Assembly (NCBI GenBank): GCA_022824405.1
Contig: JAJDZZ010000047.1
Location: forward strand, 32,577-96,576
DNA length: 64,000 nucleotides
Source: Opitutales bacterium
GTDB taxonomy: Bacteria; Verrucomicrobiota; Verrucomicrobiia; Opitutales; UBA2995
Reading direction: 5' to 3'
Shown here: positions 41,943 to 49,067 of the stretch, piece by piece
Layout: every line of letters starts with the position of its first letter
Position numbering within the stretch: position 1 is the stretch's first letter
Translations under genes and position numbers: made by a program
Notes under the pieces: generated by a model
Databases searched by the model: none
Told to the model about the DNA's origin: nothing
The model's input: only the letters and a program-made list of their open reading frames with translations

Positions 41943-43253
41943 GTGGTAAGAAATGCTATAATCTGGATCCTGATCGCTCTCTCGGCCTATCAGTATTTCA
42001 AAGCAGGCTCTAATCTGGGAAATGAATACCCCCGAAAGCCGATAAGGGTCGTGGTTCCCTTTCAACCGGGAGGAGGATCCGATACTTTCGTCAGGATCGT
42101 CCAAAAGACGATAAACGATAACAAGCTGATGCCTCAGCCCTTGGTGGTCGTCAACAAACCTGGAGGAGGCACTTCCATTGGCAGCGGTTATGTCAAAAAT
42201 GCCCGGCCCGACGGCTACACGGTTCTCTGTTTGCATGAAGCGCTTATGGTTGCAAAGTCAGCGGGACAGTCTCCCAATGGCCCGGATGACTTTGAACCGG
42301 CTGCAGCTACCGGTGAGTTCGGAATCGTCCTCCTGGTGTCAGAGGACTCCTCCTACCAATCCCTGGAAAAACTTATGCATGCAGCCAAGGAACAACCCGG
42401 GACCATAAAATTTGGCACAAACCTGAACACGCCGGCTCATTTTGCCGCGATCATGCTGGAAAAAACGGTTCCCGGCGCCGCTTTCCGTTTCGTCGCAACC
42501 GGCGGCGGCGCCCATCGTTTGGCCGGTGTAATGGGCGGGCATTTGGATGTCATAATTCTGTCGGTCGGAGAGTATTTGCGTTTTCATCAACATGGGTTGA
42601 AGGCGATCGCCTACCTGGGCCGGGAACGCCTTGAAGCCATACCGGATATCCCAACCGGCGAAGAACTGGGATTTCCGGTCTACGGCGGCAACCTCCATTA
42701 CTGGTGGTTTCCAAAGGGAACGGATGCTGCCATGGTAAATTATTTTGCGGAGATACTCGGAATGGTCATGCAAACGGATTACCTGGTGGAGCGAACTCGG
42801 GAATTGCAGATCCTGCCCCGAATTATCCTGGGACAGGAGTTGGCAGACCGCATTCAGGACCGCATGAAGGCCTATGGTCGCATCGAACCCGATAACCGGT
42901 TGGAGTTGCCCGACTTCGAAAGGTGGACCCTCATTTTCGTTTTGGTATTGAGCGCTGCGCTATTGATTAAATACGGATTCTACCGAAAGCCGGTCTTGCA
43001 AAAATTCGAGGGAGAAGGCCTCCGTTACGATTTGGCATTTGGAACCTTGGCAATGACCGTGGCCTATGTGTTGCTGATGGGAATGAACCTGCTTTCCTTC
43101 GTCTGGGCGACCATTACCTATATCGTGATTGTCGGACTCTTTTTGAGGCAGTTCAAAATACGCAAATGTCGTTCTGTTGTGGAGGCGGCGCTTCTGATGT
43201 CGTTCGGTCTGCATTTTGTGTTCACCCAACTTTTTTCCATAGATTTGCCCTGA
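41943..43253 (+). CDS. Fused TctC-TctB subunit of tripartite tricarboxylate-type transporter
   Basis: A 436-residue protein that joins two normally separate subunits. Residues about 28-315 are a TctC/Bug-type solute-binding domain, with VVVPFQPGGGSDTFVRIV, NKPGGGTSIGSGYVKNARPD and GGGAHRLAGVMGGHLDV. Residues about 325-436 are a TctB-type small membrane subunit with four hydrophobic segments. The N-terminus (NAIIWILIALSAYQYF) looks like a signal anchor. The binding domain would thus be tethered at the outer face of the membrane and not free in the periplasm. The start is GTG. The TctA gene follows after 3 nt. Ligands of this family are carboxylates; the adjacent fuconate dehydratase-like gene suggests a sugar acid. 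Confidence 0.85.
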   Translation: MVRNAIIWILIALSAYQYFKAGSNLGNEYPRKPIRVVVPFQPGGGSDTFVRIVQKTINDNKLMPQPLVVVNKPGGGTSIGSGYVKNARPDGYTVLCLHEALMVAKSAGQSPNGPDDFEPAAATGEFGIVLLVSEDSSYQSLEKLMHAAKEQPGTIKFGTNLNTPAHFAAIMLEKTVPGAAFRFVATGGGAHRLAGVMGGHLDVIILSVGEYLRFHQHGLKAIAYLGRERLEAIPDIPTGEELGFPVYGGNLHYWWFPKGTDAAMVNYFAEILGMVMQTDYLVERTRELQILPRIILGQELADRIQDRMKAYGRIEPDNRLELPDFERWTLIFVLVLSAALLIKYGFYRKPVLQKFEGEGLRYDLAFGTLAMTVAYVLLMGMNLLSFVWATITYIVIVGLFLRQFKIRKCRSVVEAALLMSFGLHFVFTQLFSIDLP

Positions 43254-43256
43254 TCC

Positions 43257-44750
43257 ATGGAAGCCATTCAAACAGCCTCCGCCTACATCTTCAGCCTGCA
43301 AGGACTCCTTTTAGTCGTTTTGGGCACTGTGTTGGGCATTACCATGGGTGCGATTCCCGGACTGACCGGGGCAATGCTCATCGCTCTGACATTACCCCTG
43401 ACCTTTAATATGGATCCCATCAACGCCTTCATCCTGCTCATCAGCATGTATGTGGGAGCGATCAGCGGGGGATTGATTTCGGCAACTCTTTTGCGCATGC
43501 CGGGCACGCCCGCTTCGATCATGACCACGCTGGATGGTTATCCAATGGCTAACAGCGGCCGACCGGACCGGGCGCTCGGACTCGGTATAACGGCCTCCTT
43601 CGTCGGAGGTTGCATTTCCTGGGTGTTTCTAATTTCCCTTTCCGGTCCCATCGCCTACTACTCTACCAAACTTGGCCCCTTCGATTTCTTCTCTCTGGTC
43701 CTGCTTGCATTGGTGCTCATAGCCTCAATCGGCGGCAAGTCCATGAGCCGCGCATTTCTGTCGGCCTCGCTCGGAGTCCTCGCTTCCCTACCGGGCATCG
43801 ACCAGGCCACGGGCAACCTGCGCATGACCTTCGGATTCGAGGAATTGAACGACGGTTTGAAATTACTACCGGTGCTCATCGGCATGTTTGCCATAAGCCA
43901 GGTAATTTCCGACCTGACCAGGCTCAAAGAAAAGATCACCGTTATCCCTCTTGAGCGAACCCGGAAAATGTTGTTCAGCCTCAGAGACTGGGGCATCCAG
44001 GCCGTGAATTTGTTGCGCTCATCCGTCATAGGAACCTGGGTGGGAATTTTGCCTGGAATCGGCGCCAATATAGGATCCATATCCGCTTACAGCGTGGCGA
44101 AATCTTTTGCCGATTCCGAGGAGGCAAAGAAATTCGGAAAAGGATCGGAAGTGGCCATTGTGGCGTCCGAATCGGCCAATAATGCCACTATTGGCGGGGC
44201 ATTGATCCCGCTGATCTCACTGGGTATTCCCGGTAGTGTGGTCGATGCCATCTTGCTCGGGGGATTGCTCATCCACGGCCTGCAGCCCGGTCCTTTGTTG
44301 TTTCAGCAGAATCCGGACATCGTCTACGCCATCATGGGGACCATGTTTGTTTCCAATGTGTTCATGTTTCTGCTCATGTTGCTGGCAGTGCGCTACATCG
44401 CCCGATTGGCCTTGCTTCCGCGAAACCTTTTATTGCCCGTAATCCTCGTCTTTTGCATTATCGGTTCTTTTGCCCTTTCCACCCGTATGTTCGACGTGTG
44501 GACCATGATCCTGTTCGGGTTAATAGGGTTTGGATTTGAAAAAATGAAAATCCCCCTGGCTCCTTTCATTATCGGATTCATCCTGGCCCCGGTAGCCGAA
44601 GAAAACCTGCAGATGGGGTTGATGGCATCGAATGGTAGTTTTCTGCCCATGATCCGGAGTCCCATATCACTCATCTTCGTAATTATGTCCATGGTCCTTC
44701 TGACCATTCCACTGTATAAGCGATTTCGACACGGCCCCGCGAGCGATTGA
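43257..44750 (+). CDS. TctA-type large membrane subunit of tripartite transporter
   Basis: A 497-residue membrane protein with about eleven hydrophobic segments. Family marks include GTVLGITMGAIPGLTGAMLI, LLRMPGTPASIMTTLDGYPM and EAIQTASAYIFSL at the N-terminus; SIGGKSMSRAFLSASLGVLA and GIGANIGSISAYSVAKSFAD are also typical. It forms the transport channel and is expected to couple carboxylate entry to an ion gradient, using the binding domain encoded just upstream. The gene starts 3 nt after the fused TctC-TctB gene and ends 2 nt before the likely ATG of the enolase-family gene, so the three are almost certainly co-translated. Confidence 0.93.
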   Translation: MEAIQTASAYIFSLQGLLLVVLGTVLGITMGAIPGLTGAMLIALTLPLTFNMDPINAFILLISMYVGAISGGLISATLLRMPGTPASIMTTLDGYPMANSGRPDRALGLGITASFVGGCISWVFLISLSGPIAYYSTKLGPFDFFSLVLLALVLIASIGGKSMSRAFLSASLGVLASLPGIDQATGNLRMTFGFEELNDGLKLLPVLIGMFAISQVISDLTRLKEKITVIPLERTRKMLFSLRDWGIQAVNLLRSSVIGTWVGILPGIGANIGSISAYSVAKSFADSEEAKKFGKGSEVAIVASESANNATIGGALIPLISLGIPGSVVDAILLGGLLIHGLQPGPLLFQQNPDIVYAIMGTMFVSNVFMFLLMLLAVRYIARLALLPRNLLLPVILVFCIIGSFALSTRMFDVWTMILFGLIGFGFEKMKIPLAPFIIGFILAPVAEENLQMGLMASNGSFLPMIRSPISLIFVIMSMVLLTIPLYKRFRHGPASD

Positions 44751-44752
44751 CC

Positions 44753-45997
44753 ATGCCCCATCATACCATCTCCAAAATCACTACCTCAATAAGGCAATTC
44801 CCTCTTAAGAAGGGCGACGGAACAGACGCAATCCACACAAACCCCGTTTATTCCTATGTGGTTACGCATCTTCACACGGATAAATCGACCTGCGGCACCG
44901 GCCTCGTGTTTACCATAGGCTCCGGAAATAAGGAAATCAGCTCGTTGATCGAAGGGTTGGCCAGCCCCCTGGTAGGCCGCGAAATTGAAGAACTCATGTC
45001 CCAGTTCGGGGTCGTATTCAGGCGCCTTGCCGACCATCCCCTTTACCGCTGGCTGGGTCCGCACAAGGGGATGATTCACCTGGCTCTGGCCAGCATCGCC
45101 AACGCCTGTTACGATTTATGGGCAAAGGCGCGAGAGGTGCCTTTGTGGAAACTGTTAATCGATCTAACGCCCGAGGAGGTGGTCGATACGTTGGATCTCA
45201 GTTACCTGGAAGATGAACTGACCCGGGAACAGGCCATTGGAATTTTATCCGAAAATCAGTCCAGTCGGGCGAAACGCAGCGAAATTCTCGACGTGGGTTA
45301 TCCCGGTTACGATACCTCCATCGGCTGGTTCAACTATTCCGACCACCAAATCAAAACCAAGGTTAGGAAAGCGGTCGAATCGGGTTTCGATGCCATGAAA
45401 CTGAAAGTCGGATCCCCTGAACCCGAGCGTGATGTGCGAAGAGCTTACCTGGTTCGCGAAGCTGCCGGAGACGAAGCCCGGGTGATGCTGGACGTCAACC
45501 AAAACTGGTCATTGCCGCAGGCGATCCAAAGGACGAAAGCATTGTCCGGAATGTCTCCTTTCTGGATTGAGGAACCGACTCAACCCGACGACGTCTTGGC
45601 ACACCAAACCCTGGCAAAGGAGATTGCCCCTATCGATATCGCTTTGGGAGAACACGTTTCAAATCGGGTTTTATTTAAAAATTTCATGCAGGCAAAGGCG
45701 GTTCGTTATGTCCAGGCAGACTGTACACGAGTCGGGGGAATCAGTGAATTCATTACGGTAAGCCTCCTCGCCCGGAAATTCCAATTACCAGTGGTTCCGC
45801 ATGTCGGAGATATGGGACAGATTCATCAGCATCTGGTGCTGTTCAATCATATGGCGCTGGGTCATGAGGCCCTCTTTCTTGAACATATCCCACATTTGAG
45901 AAATTACTTTTCTCATCCGGCCAAAGTTTCCAATGGCGCCTATGCGACCCCCCAGGAACCCGGCAGCAGTTCGGATTTCATCGAGTATACCGCTTGA
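44753..45997 (+). CDS. L-fuconate dehydratase-like enolase superfamily enzyme
   Basis: A 414-residue mandelate racemase-group enzyme that fits L-fuconate dehydratase (to 2-keto-3-deoxy-L-fuconate). The catalytic set is in place: Lys216 and Lys218 (MKLKVG), metal ligands Asp247 (LDVNQNW), Glu273 or 274 (WIEEPT) and Glu300 (GEH), then Asp323 (QADCTRVGG) and His350 (VPHVGD). The offsets are within a residue or two of the characterised Xanthomonas enzyme as I remember it, and RWLGPHKGMIHLAL and GWFNYSD match its signature segments. The ATG at 44753 is preferred to the TTG at 44747. It directly follows the transporter genes. A related sugar acid (for example D-arabinonate) is the main alternative. 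Confidence 0.85.
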   Translation: MPHHTISKITTSIRQFPLKKGDGTDAIHTNPVYSYVVTHLHTDKSTCGTGLVFTIGSGNKEISSLIEGLASPLVGREIEELMSQFGVVFRRLADHPLYRWLGPHKGMIHLALASIANACYDLWAKAREVPLWKLLIDLTPEEVVDTLDLSYLEDELTREQAIGILSENQSSRAKRSEILDVGYPGYDTSIGWFNYSDHQIKTKVRKAVESGFDAMKLKVGSPEPERDVRRAYLVREAAGDEARVMLDVNQNWSLPQAIQRTKALSGMSPFWIEEPTQPDDVLAHQTLAKEIAPIDIALGEHVSNRVLFKNFMQAKAVRYVQADCTRVGGISEFITVSLLARKFQLPVVPHVGDMGQIHQHLVLFNHMALGHEALFLEHIPHLRNYFSHPAKVSNGAYATPQEPGSSSDFIEYTA

Positions 45998-46028
45998 ATC
46001 TCCGAAATTTATTTTTACCCGCACACCC

Positions 46029-46070
46029 AGCTTGTGGAGTCAACCGATTCAAGGCTTGACCTCTTCCTCC
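46029..46070. repeat. 42-nt dispersed repeat (family C), copy 2
   Basis: It matches 21103-21144 with three differences, in the same orientation. It lies between the dehydratase gene and the operator of the next toxin-antitoxin module. Confidence 0.75.
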
Positions 46071-46084
46071 ACCCTCTTAGCATG

Positions 46085-46106
46085 TATGCTTAACCGTATA
46101 AGCATA
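46085..46106 (+). promoter_or_regulatory. Palindromic operator before the RHH/PIN module
   Basis: TATGCTTA (46085-46092) and TAAGCATA (46099-46106) are a perfect 8-bp inverted repeat with a 6-nt gap, ending 11 nt before the antitoxin ATG. A TATAAA box overlaps the right arm (46105-46110) and could be a -10 element, but no matching -35 box is clear. Binding by the ribbon-helix-helix antitoxin is the likely use. Confidence 0.6.
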
Positions 46107-46117
46107 TAAAATTCATT

Positions 46118-46354
46118 ATGACCCGCTGGACTCTAGTTATTCCTGAGAAAACCAACCGAATGCTTCGCATACATCTGGCCATTCGTGGGGCCAAAAAGGG
46201 CGATCTGTCCAAGTTCGTTGATAAAGCGGTCCGGCAAACGCTTTTCCGTGAGACCGCTGCTGGCGTTAAGGTAAGAAATGCTCCAGTTGATTCCGATTTG
46301 ATCGAAACCGCCATAGAGGAAGCGATCGAATGGTCCAGTGAAACTCGTTCTTGA
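46118..46354 (+). CDS. Ribbon-helix-helix antitoxin (XACb0070-like)
   Basis: A 78-residue small protein. MTRWTLVIPEKTNRMLRIHL supplies the DNA-contacting ribbon strand, followed by GDLSKFVDKAVRQTLFRETA for the second helix, a ribbon-helix-helix arrangement resembling the XACb0070 family. The C-terminal acidic tail (DSDLIETAIEEAIEWSSETR) should cover the partner toxin. The gene overlaps the PIN toxin by 17 nt, and the palindrome just upstream would be its operator. The pairing with a PIN nuclease is a known type II arrangement. Confidence 0.85.
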   Translation: MTRWTLVIPEKTNRMLRIHLAIRGAKKGDLSKFVDKAVRQTLFRETAAGVKVRNAPVDSDLIETAIEEAIEWSSETRS

Positions 46355-46748
46355 TACCAACATTTTAATCAGCGCTTTGCTGACCAAGAATACTCCTCCT
46401 GATCAGCTCTATCAGCATTGGGTTAACGGTCTCTTCGATGTAGTCAGTTCCGATTGGCAGTTGGATAAATTGAAAAGGGTTCTTGGCTACAAGAAGTTAA
46501 GCCCTTTTATTATGGAGAGTGAGGCCAGTCTTCTAATTGAAAATATGGATTCAATTGCGATCATGGTTTCGGATCTGGCGCCCATTGAGGTTTCTGCCGA
46601 TCCTACTGACAATTGGATCATCGCAACTGCAATCGCTGGTAAAGCGAACCTGATTGTCACCGGCGATAAAAGTGATTTGCTTGTACTTGGTTCTGTCCAG
46701 GGCATCGAAATTGTCAATCCAAGGACTGCATTGAATTTGTTTACTTGA
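46338..46748 (+). CDS. PIN-domain toxin (PIN_3-like)
   Basis: A 136-residue PIN-domain nuclease. Acidic residues of the metal site are visible in VLDTNIL (Asp6), in SADPTDNWIIATA and in TGDKSDLLVL. The length and ADPTDN/TGDKSD pattern match the toxin group annotated as putative toxin-antitoxin system toxin component, PIN family. Its start overlaps the antitoxin gene by 17 nt. RNA cleavage is expected from the family; the target is unknown. Confidence 0.9.
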   Translation: MKLVLDTNILISALLTKNTPPDQLYQHWVNGLFDVVSSDWQLDKLKRVLGYKKLSPFIMESEASLLIENMDSIAIMVSDLAPIEVSADPTDNWIIATAIAGKANLIVTGDKSDLLVLGSVQGIEIVNPRTALNLFT

Positions 46749-46878
46749 GCGTTTGAGGAAGGGTCGTTGCGGAGAAAAGATCTTGTGCCCTCGTGCTTTC
46801 CTTCTCTCAACACCTCTACGGGCTTGTAAATCCCGACCATTCCCCTGATAACCAATCCCCCCACATCGAAACAAGACC

Positions 46879-48198
46879 ATGAATCTCACATCGCGAAGAA
46901 ACTTTCTCAAAGTCGCTGGAATCTCAGCGACCGCTTCCACCCTCCCCATCTGGTTTGCCGAGGAATGCCGGGCACAAACTCAATCAGAACCGTCCAGATC
47001 GGCCAACGATCGCCTGGGTATCGCCTTGGTTGGATGCGGCGGTCGCGGTATCGGTGTGACGCGTGGCGCCGCCCCTTACGGAGACATCGTGGCCGTGTGC
47101 GACGTGGACGACGCCCGGATCGCCAGAGCCAAGGAATTCTGGCCCGCGGCCAAGGCCTTCAAGGATTTCCGCAAAGTCATGGAATTGGATGAGGTCGACG
47201 TGGTCATCTGCGGCACGGTCGATCACTGGCATACCCTGGTATCGCTTGCCGCCATGCGGGCTGGAAAAGACGTCTACTGCGAAAAGCCCCTCACCCTGTG
47301 CATCGATGAAGGGAAACACCTCGTCGCCGCCGAAAAGGAGACCGGGCGTATTCTGCAAACGGGCAGCCAGCAACGAAGCGACCCACGTTTTCGCCTAGCC
47401 TGTGAATTGGTGCGCAATAACCGGATCGGCGAGCTTAGGGAAGTCGACGTCTTTTTGCCGTCCGGCCAACGCAAGGGACCCTTCCAGACTACCCCCGTTC
47501 CAGCCGGATTTGACTGGGACATGTGGCAGGGACAAACCCCCTATGTGGATTATGTGCCGGAACGCGCTCACAGGACCTTTCGCTATTGGTGGGAGTACTC
47601 CGGCGGAACCATAACCGATTGGGGCGCCCACCATAACGATATTGCGCTCTGGGCTGCCGGCTTCGAGCGTAGCGGACCCGTATCGGCCCAGGGAAAGACC
47701 CTCATCGACATGATACCGGGCGGTTTCACTGCCGCCAGCCAGTACGCTCTGGAATACCGTTATTCCAACGGATTGGTGCACCGTTGCCGCAGCACCAACG
47801 CCAACGCCTGGAATGGGGGCGTGGTTAAACCCTTCGCCCAAAGACACGGCATTCGTTTTCAAGGCTCTTCCGGTTGGATCTGGGTTACCCGGGGTCAGAT
47901 AGAATCCAGTATTCCCGAAATCCTCACCACCCCATTGCCATCGAGCGCGGAACGCCTCTATGCCAGCAATGATCATATGGGAAATTTCATCGACTGCGTG
48001 CGCTCCAGGAAAGCGCCGGTTTGCCCGGCCGAGATCGGTCATCGCTCGGTTACAGTGTGCCATCTGGGAGCGATCGCGGCGCGGCTGGGCCGCAAAATCG
48101 AGTGGGATCCCGATCGGCAACGGATCATCGGCGACCCCCAAGCCGCCGCCGCCATGGCCCGCGAAATGCGCAAACCCTGGGACTACGACATGATTTGA
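46879..48198 (+). CDS. Gfo/Idh/MocA family oxidoreductase, Tat-exported (second copy)
   Basis: A 439-residue relative of the 19505 gene, with a Tat signal (RRNFLKVAGISATAS) at residues 6-20. The Rossmann motif is IALVGCGGRGIGVTRGA, the EKP motif is in VYCEKPLTL, and the substrate-site helix is in TITDWGAHHNDIALWAAGF. It is about 45 residues shorter than the first copy and differs through much of the C-terminal half, so the two are paralogues of different specificity. It stands between two toxin-antitoxin modules and 880 nt after the fuconate dehydratase-like gene. It could oxidise a sugar or reduce a keto sugar in the periplasm. Confidence 0.9.
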   Translation: MNLTSRRNFLKVAGISATASTLPIWFAEECRAQTQSEPSRSANDRLGIALVGCGGRGIGVTRGAAPYGDIVAVCDVDDARIARAKEFWPAAKAFKDFRKVMELDEVDVVICGTVDHWHTLVSLAAMRAGKDVYCEKPLTLCIDEGKHLVAAEKETGRILQTGSQQRSDPRFRLACELVRNNRIGELREVDVFLPSGQRKGPFQTTPVPAGFDWDMWQGQTPYVDYVPERAHRTFRYWWEYSGGTITDWGAHHNDIALWAAGFERSGPVSAQGKTLIDMIPGGFTAASQYALEYRYSNGLVHRCRSTNANAWNGGVVKPFAQRHGIRFQGSSGWIWVTRGQIESSIPEILTTPLPSSAERLYASNDHMGNFIDCVRSRKAPVCPAEIGHRSVTVCHLGAIAARLGRKIEWDPDRQRIIGDPQAAAAMAREMRKPWDYDMI

Positions 48199-48268
48199 GG
48201 GCGGTAAGCGCCATTCGGGTCGGGCTATTTGATCATGCCGATCATCGGATAAGGAAGCCTTGACTTGT

Positions 48269-48290
48269 CCAAGTTAATCTAGCAACTTGG
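48269..48290 (+). promoter_or_regulatory. Palindromic operator before the Phd/PIN module
   Basis: CCAAGTT (48269-48275) and AACTTGG (48284-48290) are a perfect 7-bp inverted repeat with an 8-nt gap, 4 nt before the antitoxin ATG. TTGACT at 48260-48265 could be a -35 box. Autoregulation by the antitoxin is likely. Confidence 0.6.
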
Positions 48291-48294
48291 CTAT

Positions 48295-48564
48295 ATGATC
48301 AGGGTCAAAACCGCCGAGTTCAAAAACCATCTAAGCAGATACCTGGGTATCCTGCGAACTACCGGGGAGACGATTACGGTGTACGACAGAAATACCCCGG
48401 TTGCTAAGGTGACGCCCATCGAAAAGCAGTCCGGAAAACCGCCTTCCATCTGGGAATTACGGAAATCCGATGAAAAACTACACGGTCCCTGGATCGAGGA
48501 TTTCGATCTTCCGGAACGCAAGGCGAAGGAATCCATAAAATTGGACAGTCCGTTGGAGGAGTGA
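48295..48564 (+). CDS. Phd/YefM-family antitoxin
   Basis: An 89-residue antitoxin with the Phd/YefM N-terminal DNA-binding fold: MIRVKTAEFKNHLSRYLGIL then GETITVYDRNTPVAKVTPIE. The C-terminal half (WELRKSDEKLHGPWIEDFDL) would bind the toxin. It is 4 nt before the PIN toxin start and is preceded by a palindromic operator. Confidence 0.88.
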   Translation: MIRVKTAEFKNHLSRYLGILRTTGETITVYDRNTPVAKVTPIEKQSGKPPSIWELRKSDEKLHGPWIEDFDLPERKAKESIKLDSPLEE

Positions 48565-48568
48565 TGGC

Positions 48569-48973
48569 ATGGTCACTCACCTCCTCGACACTTCGATTTA
48601 TTCCCAGCCACTGAGGCCCCGACCCTTAAAAAGCGTCATTGAGAAGTGGACCAAGCTTGGTGACGAGGCTCTATCCATATCCGTTATTTCCGAAGCGGAA
48701 CTGCTCTACGGTCTCAGGTGGAAAAACTCCCGAAAGCTTATTTTCAAGTACGAAGCATTTCTCAAGGGCCGGCTAACCGTTTATCCTGTTAATGAAGCTG
48801 TGGCCGAGCAATTTGCACTGTTAAAGGCTCAGCAGCGAAAAATTGGCAGGATGGTGGCCGACCTGGACTTGTTAATTGCTGCCACCGCCCAAGTTCAAAA
48901 ACTCTCACTGGCTACCCTCGATATCGCACACTTTTCCCAAATCAATCGACTCAGGATCGAGGACTGGAATTAG
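48569..48973 (+). CDS. PIN-domain toxin, VapC-like
   Basis: A 134-residue PIN-domain nuclease. HLLDTSIYSQ carries the first Asp (Asp7), SVISEAELLYGL carries the central Glu, and RMVADLDLLIAATA carries the third acidic pair, so the metal site appears intact. The protein ends SQINRLRIEDWN, the usual short C-terminal strand. It follows its antitoxin by 4 nt. The family cuts RNA; the target is unknown. Confidence 0.9.
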   Translation: MVTHLLDTSIYSQPLRPRPLKSVIEKWTKLGDEALSISVISEAELLYGLRWKNSRKLIFKYEAFLKGRLTVYPVNEAVAEQFALLKAQQRKIGRMVADLDLLIAATAQVQKLSLATLDIAHFSQINRLRIEDWN

Positions 48974-49067
48974 TCGTTCTGCACCCCACCCTTTTCCGCC
49001 ACCATCCGGAAAGTTCAAATGTCTCGACAAATTCAGACTGACCGGATAGGCATGAAAGTGGTTTTCC

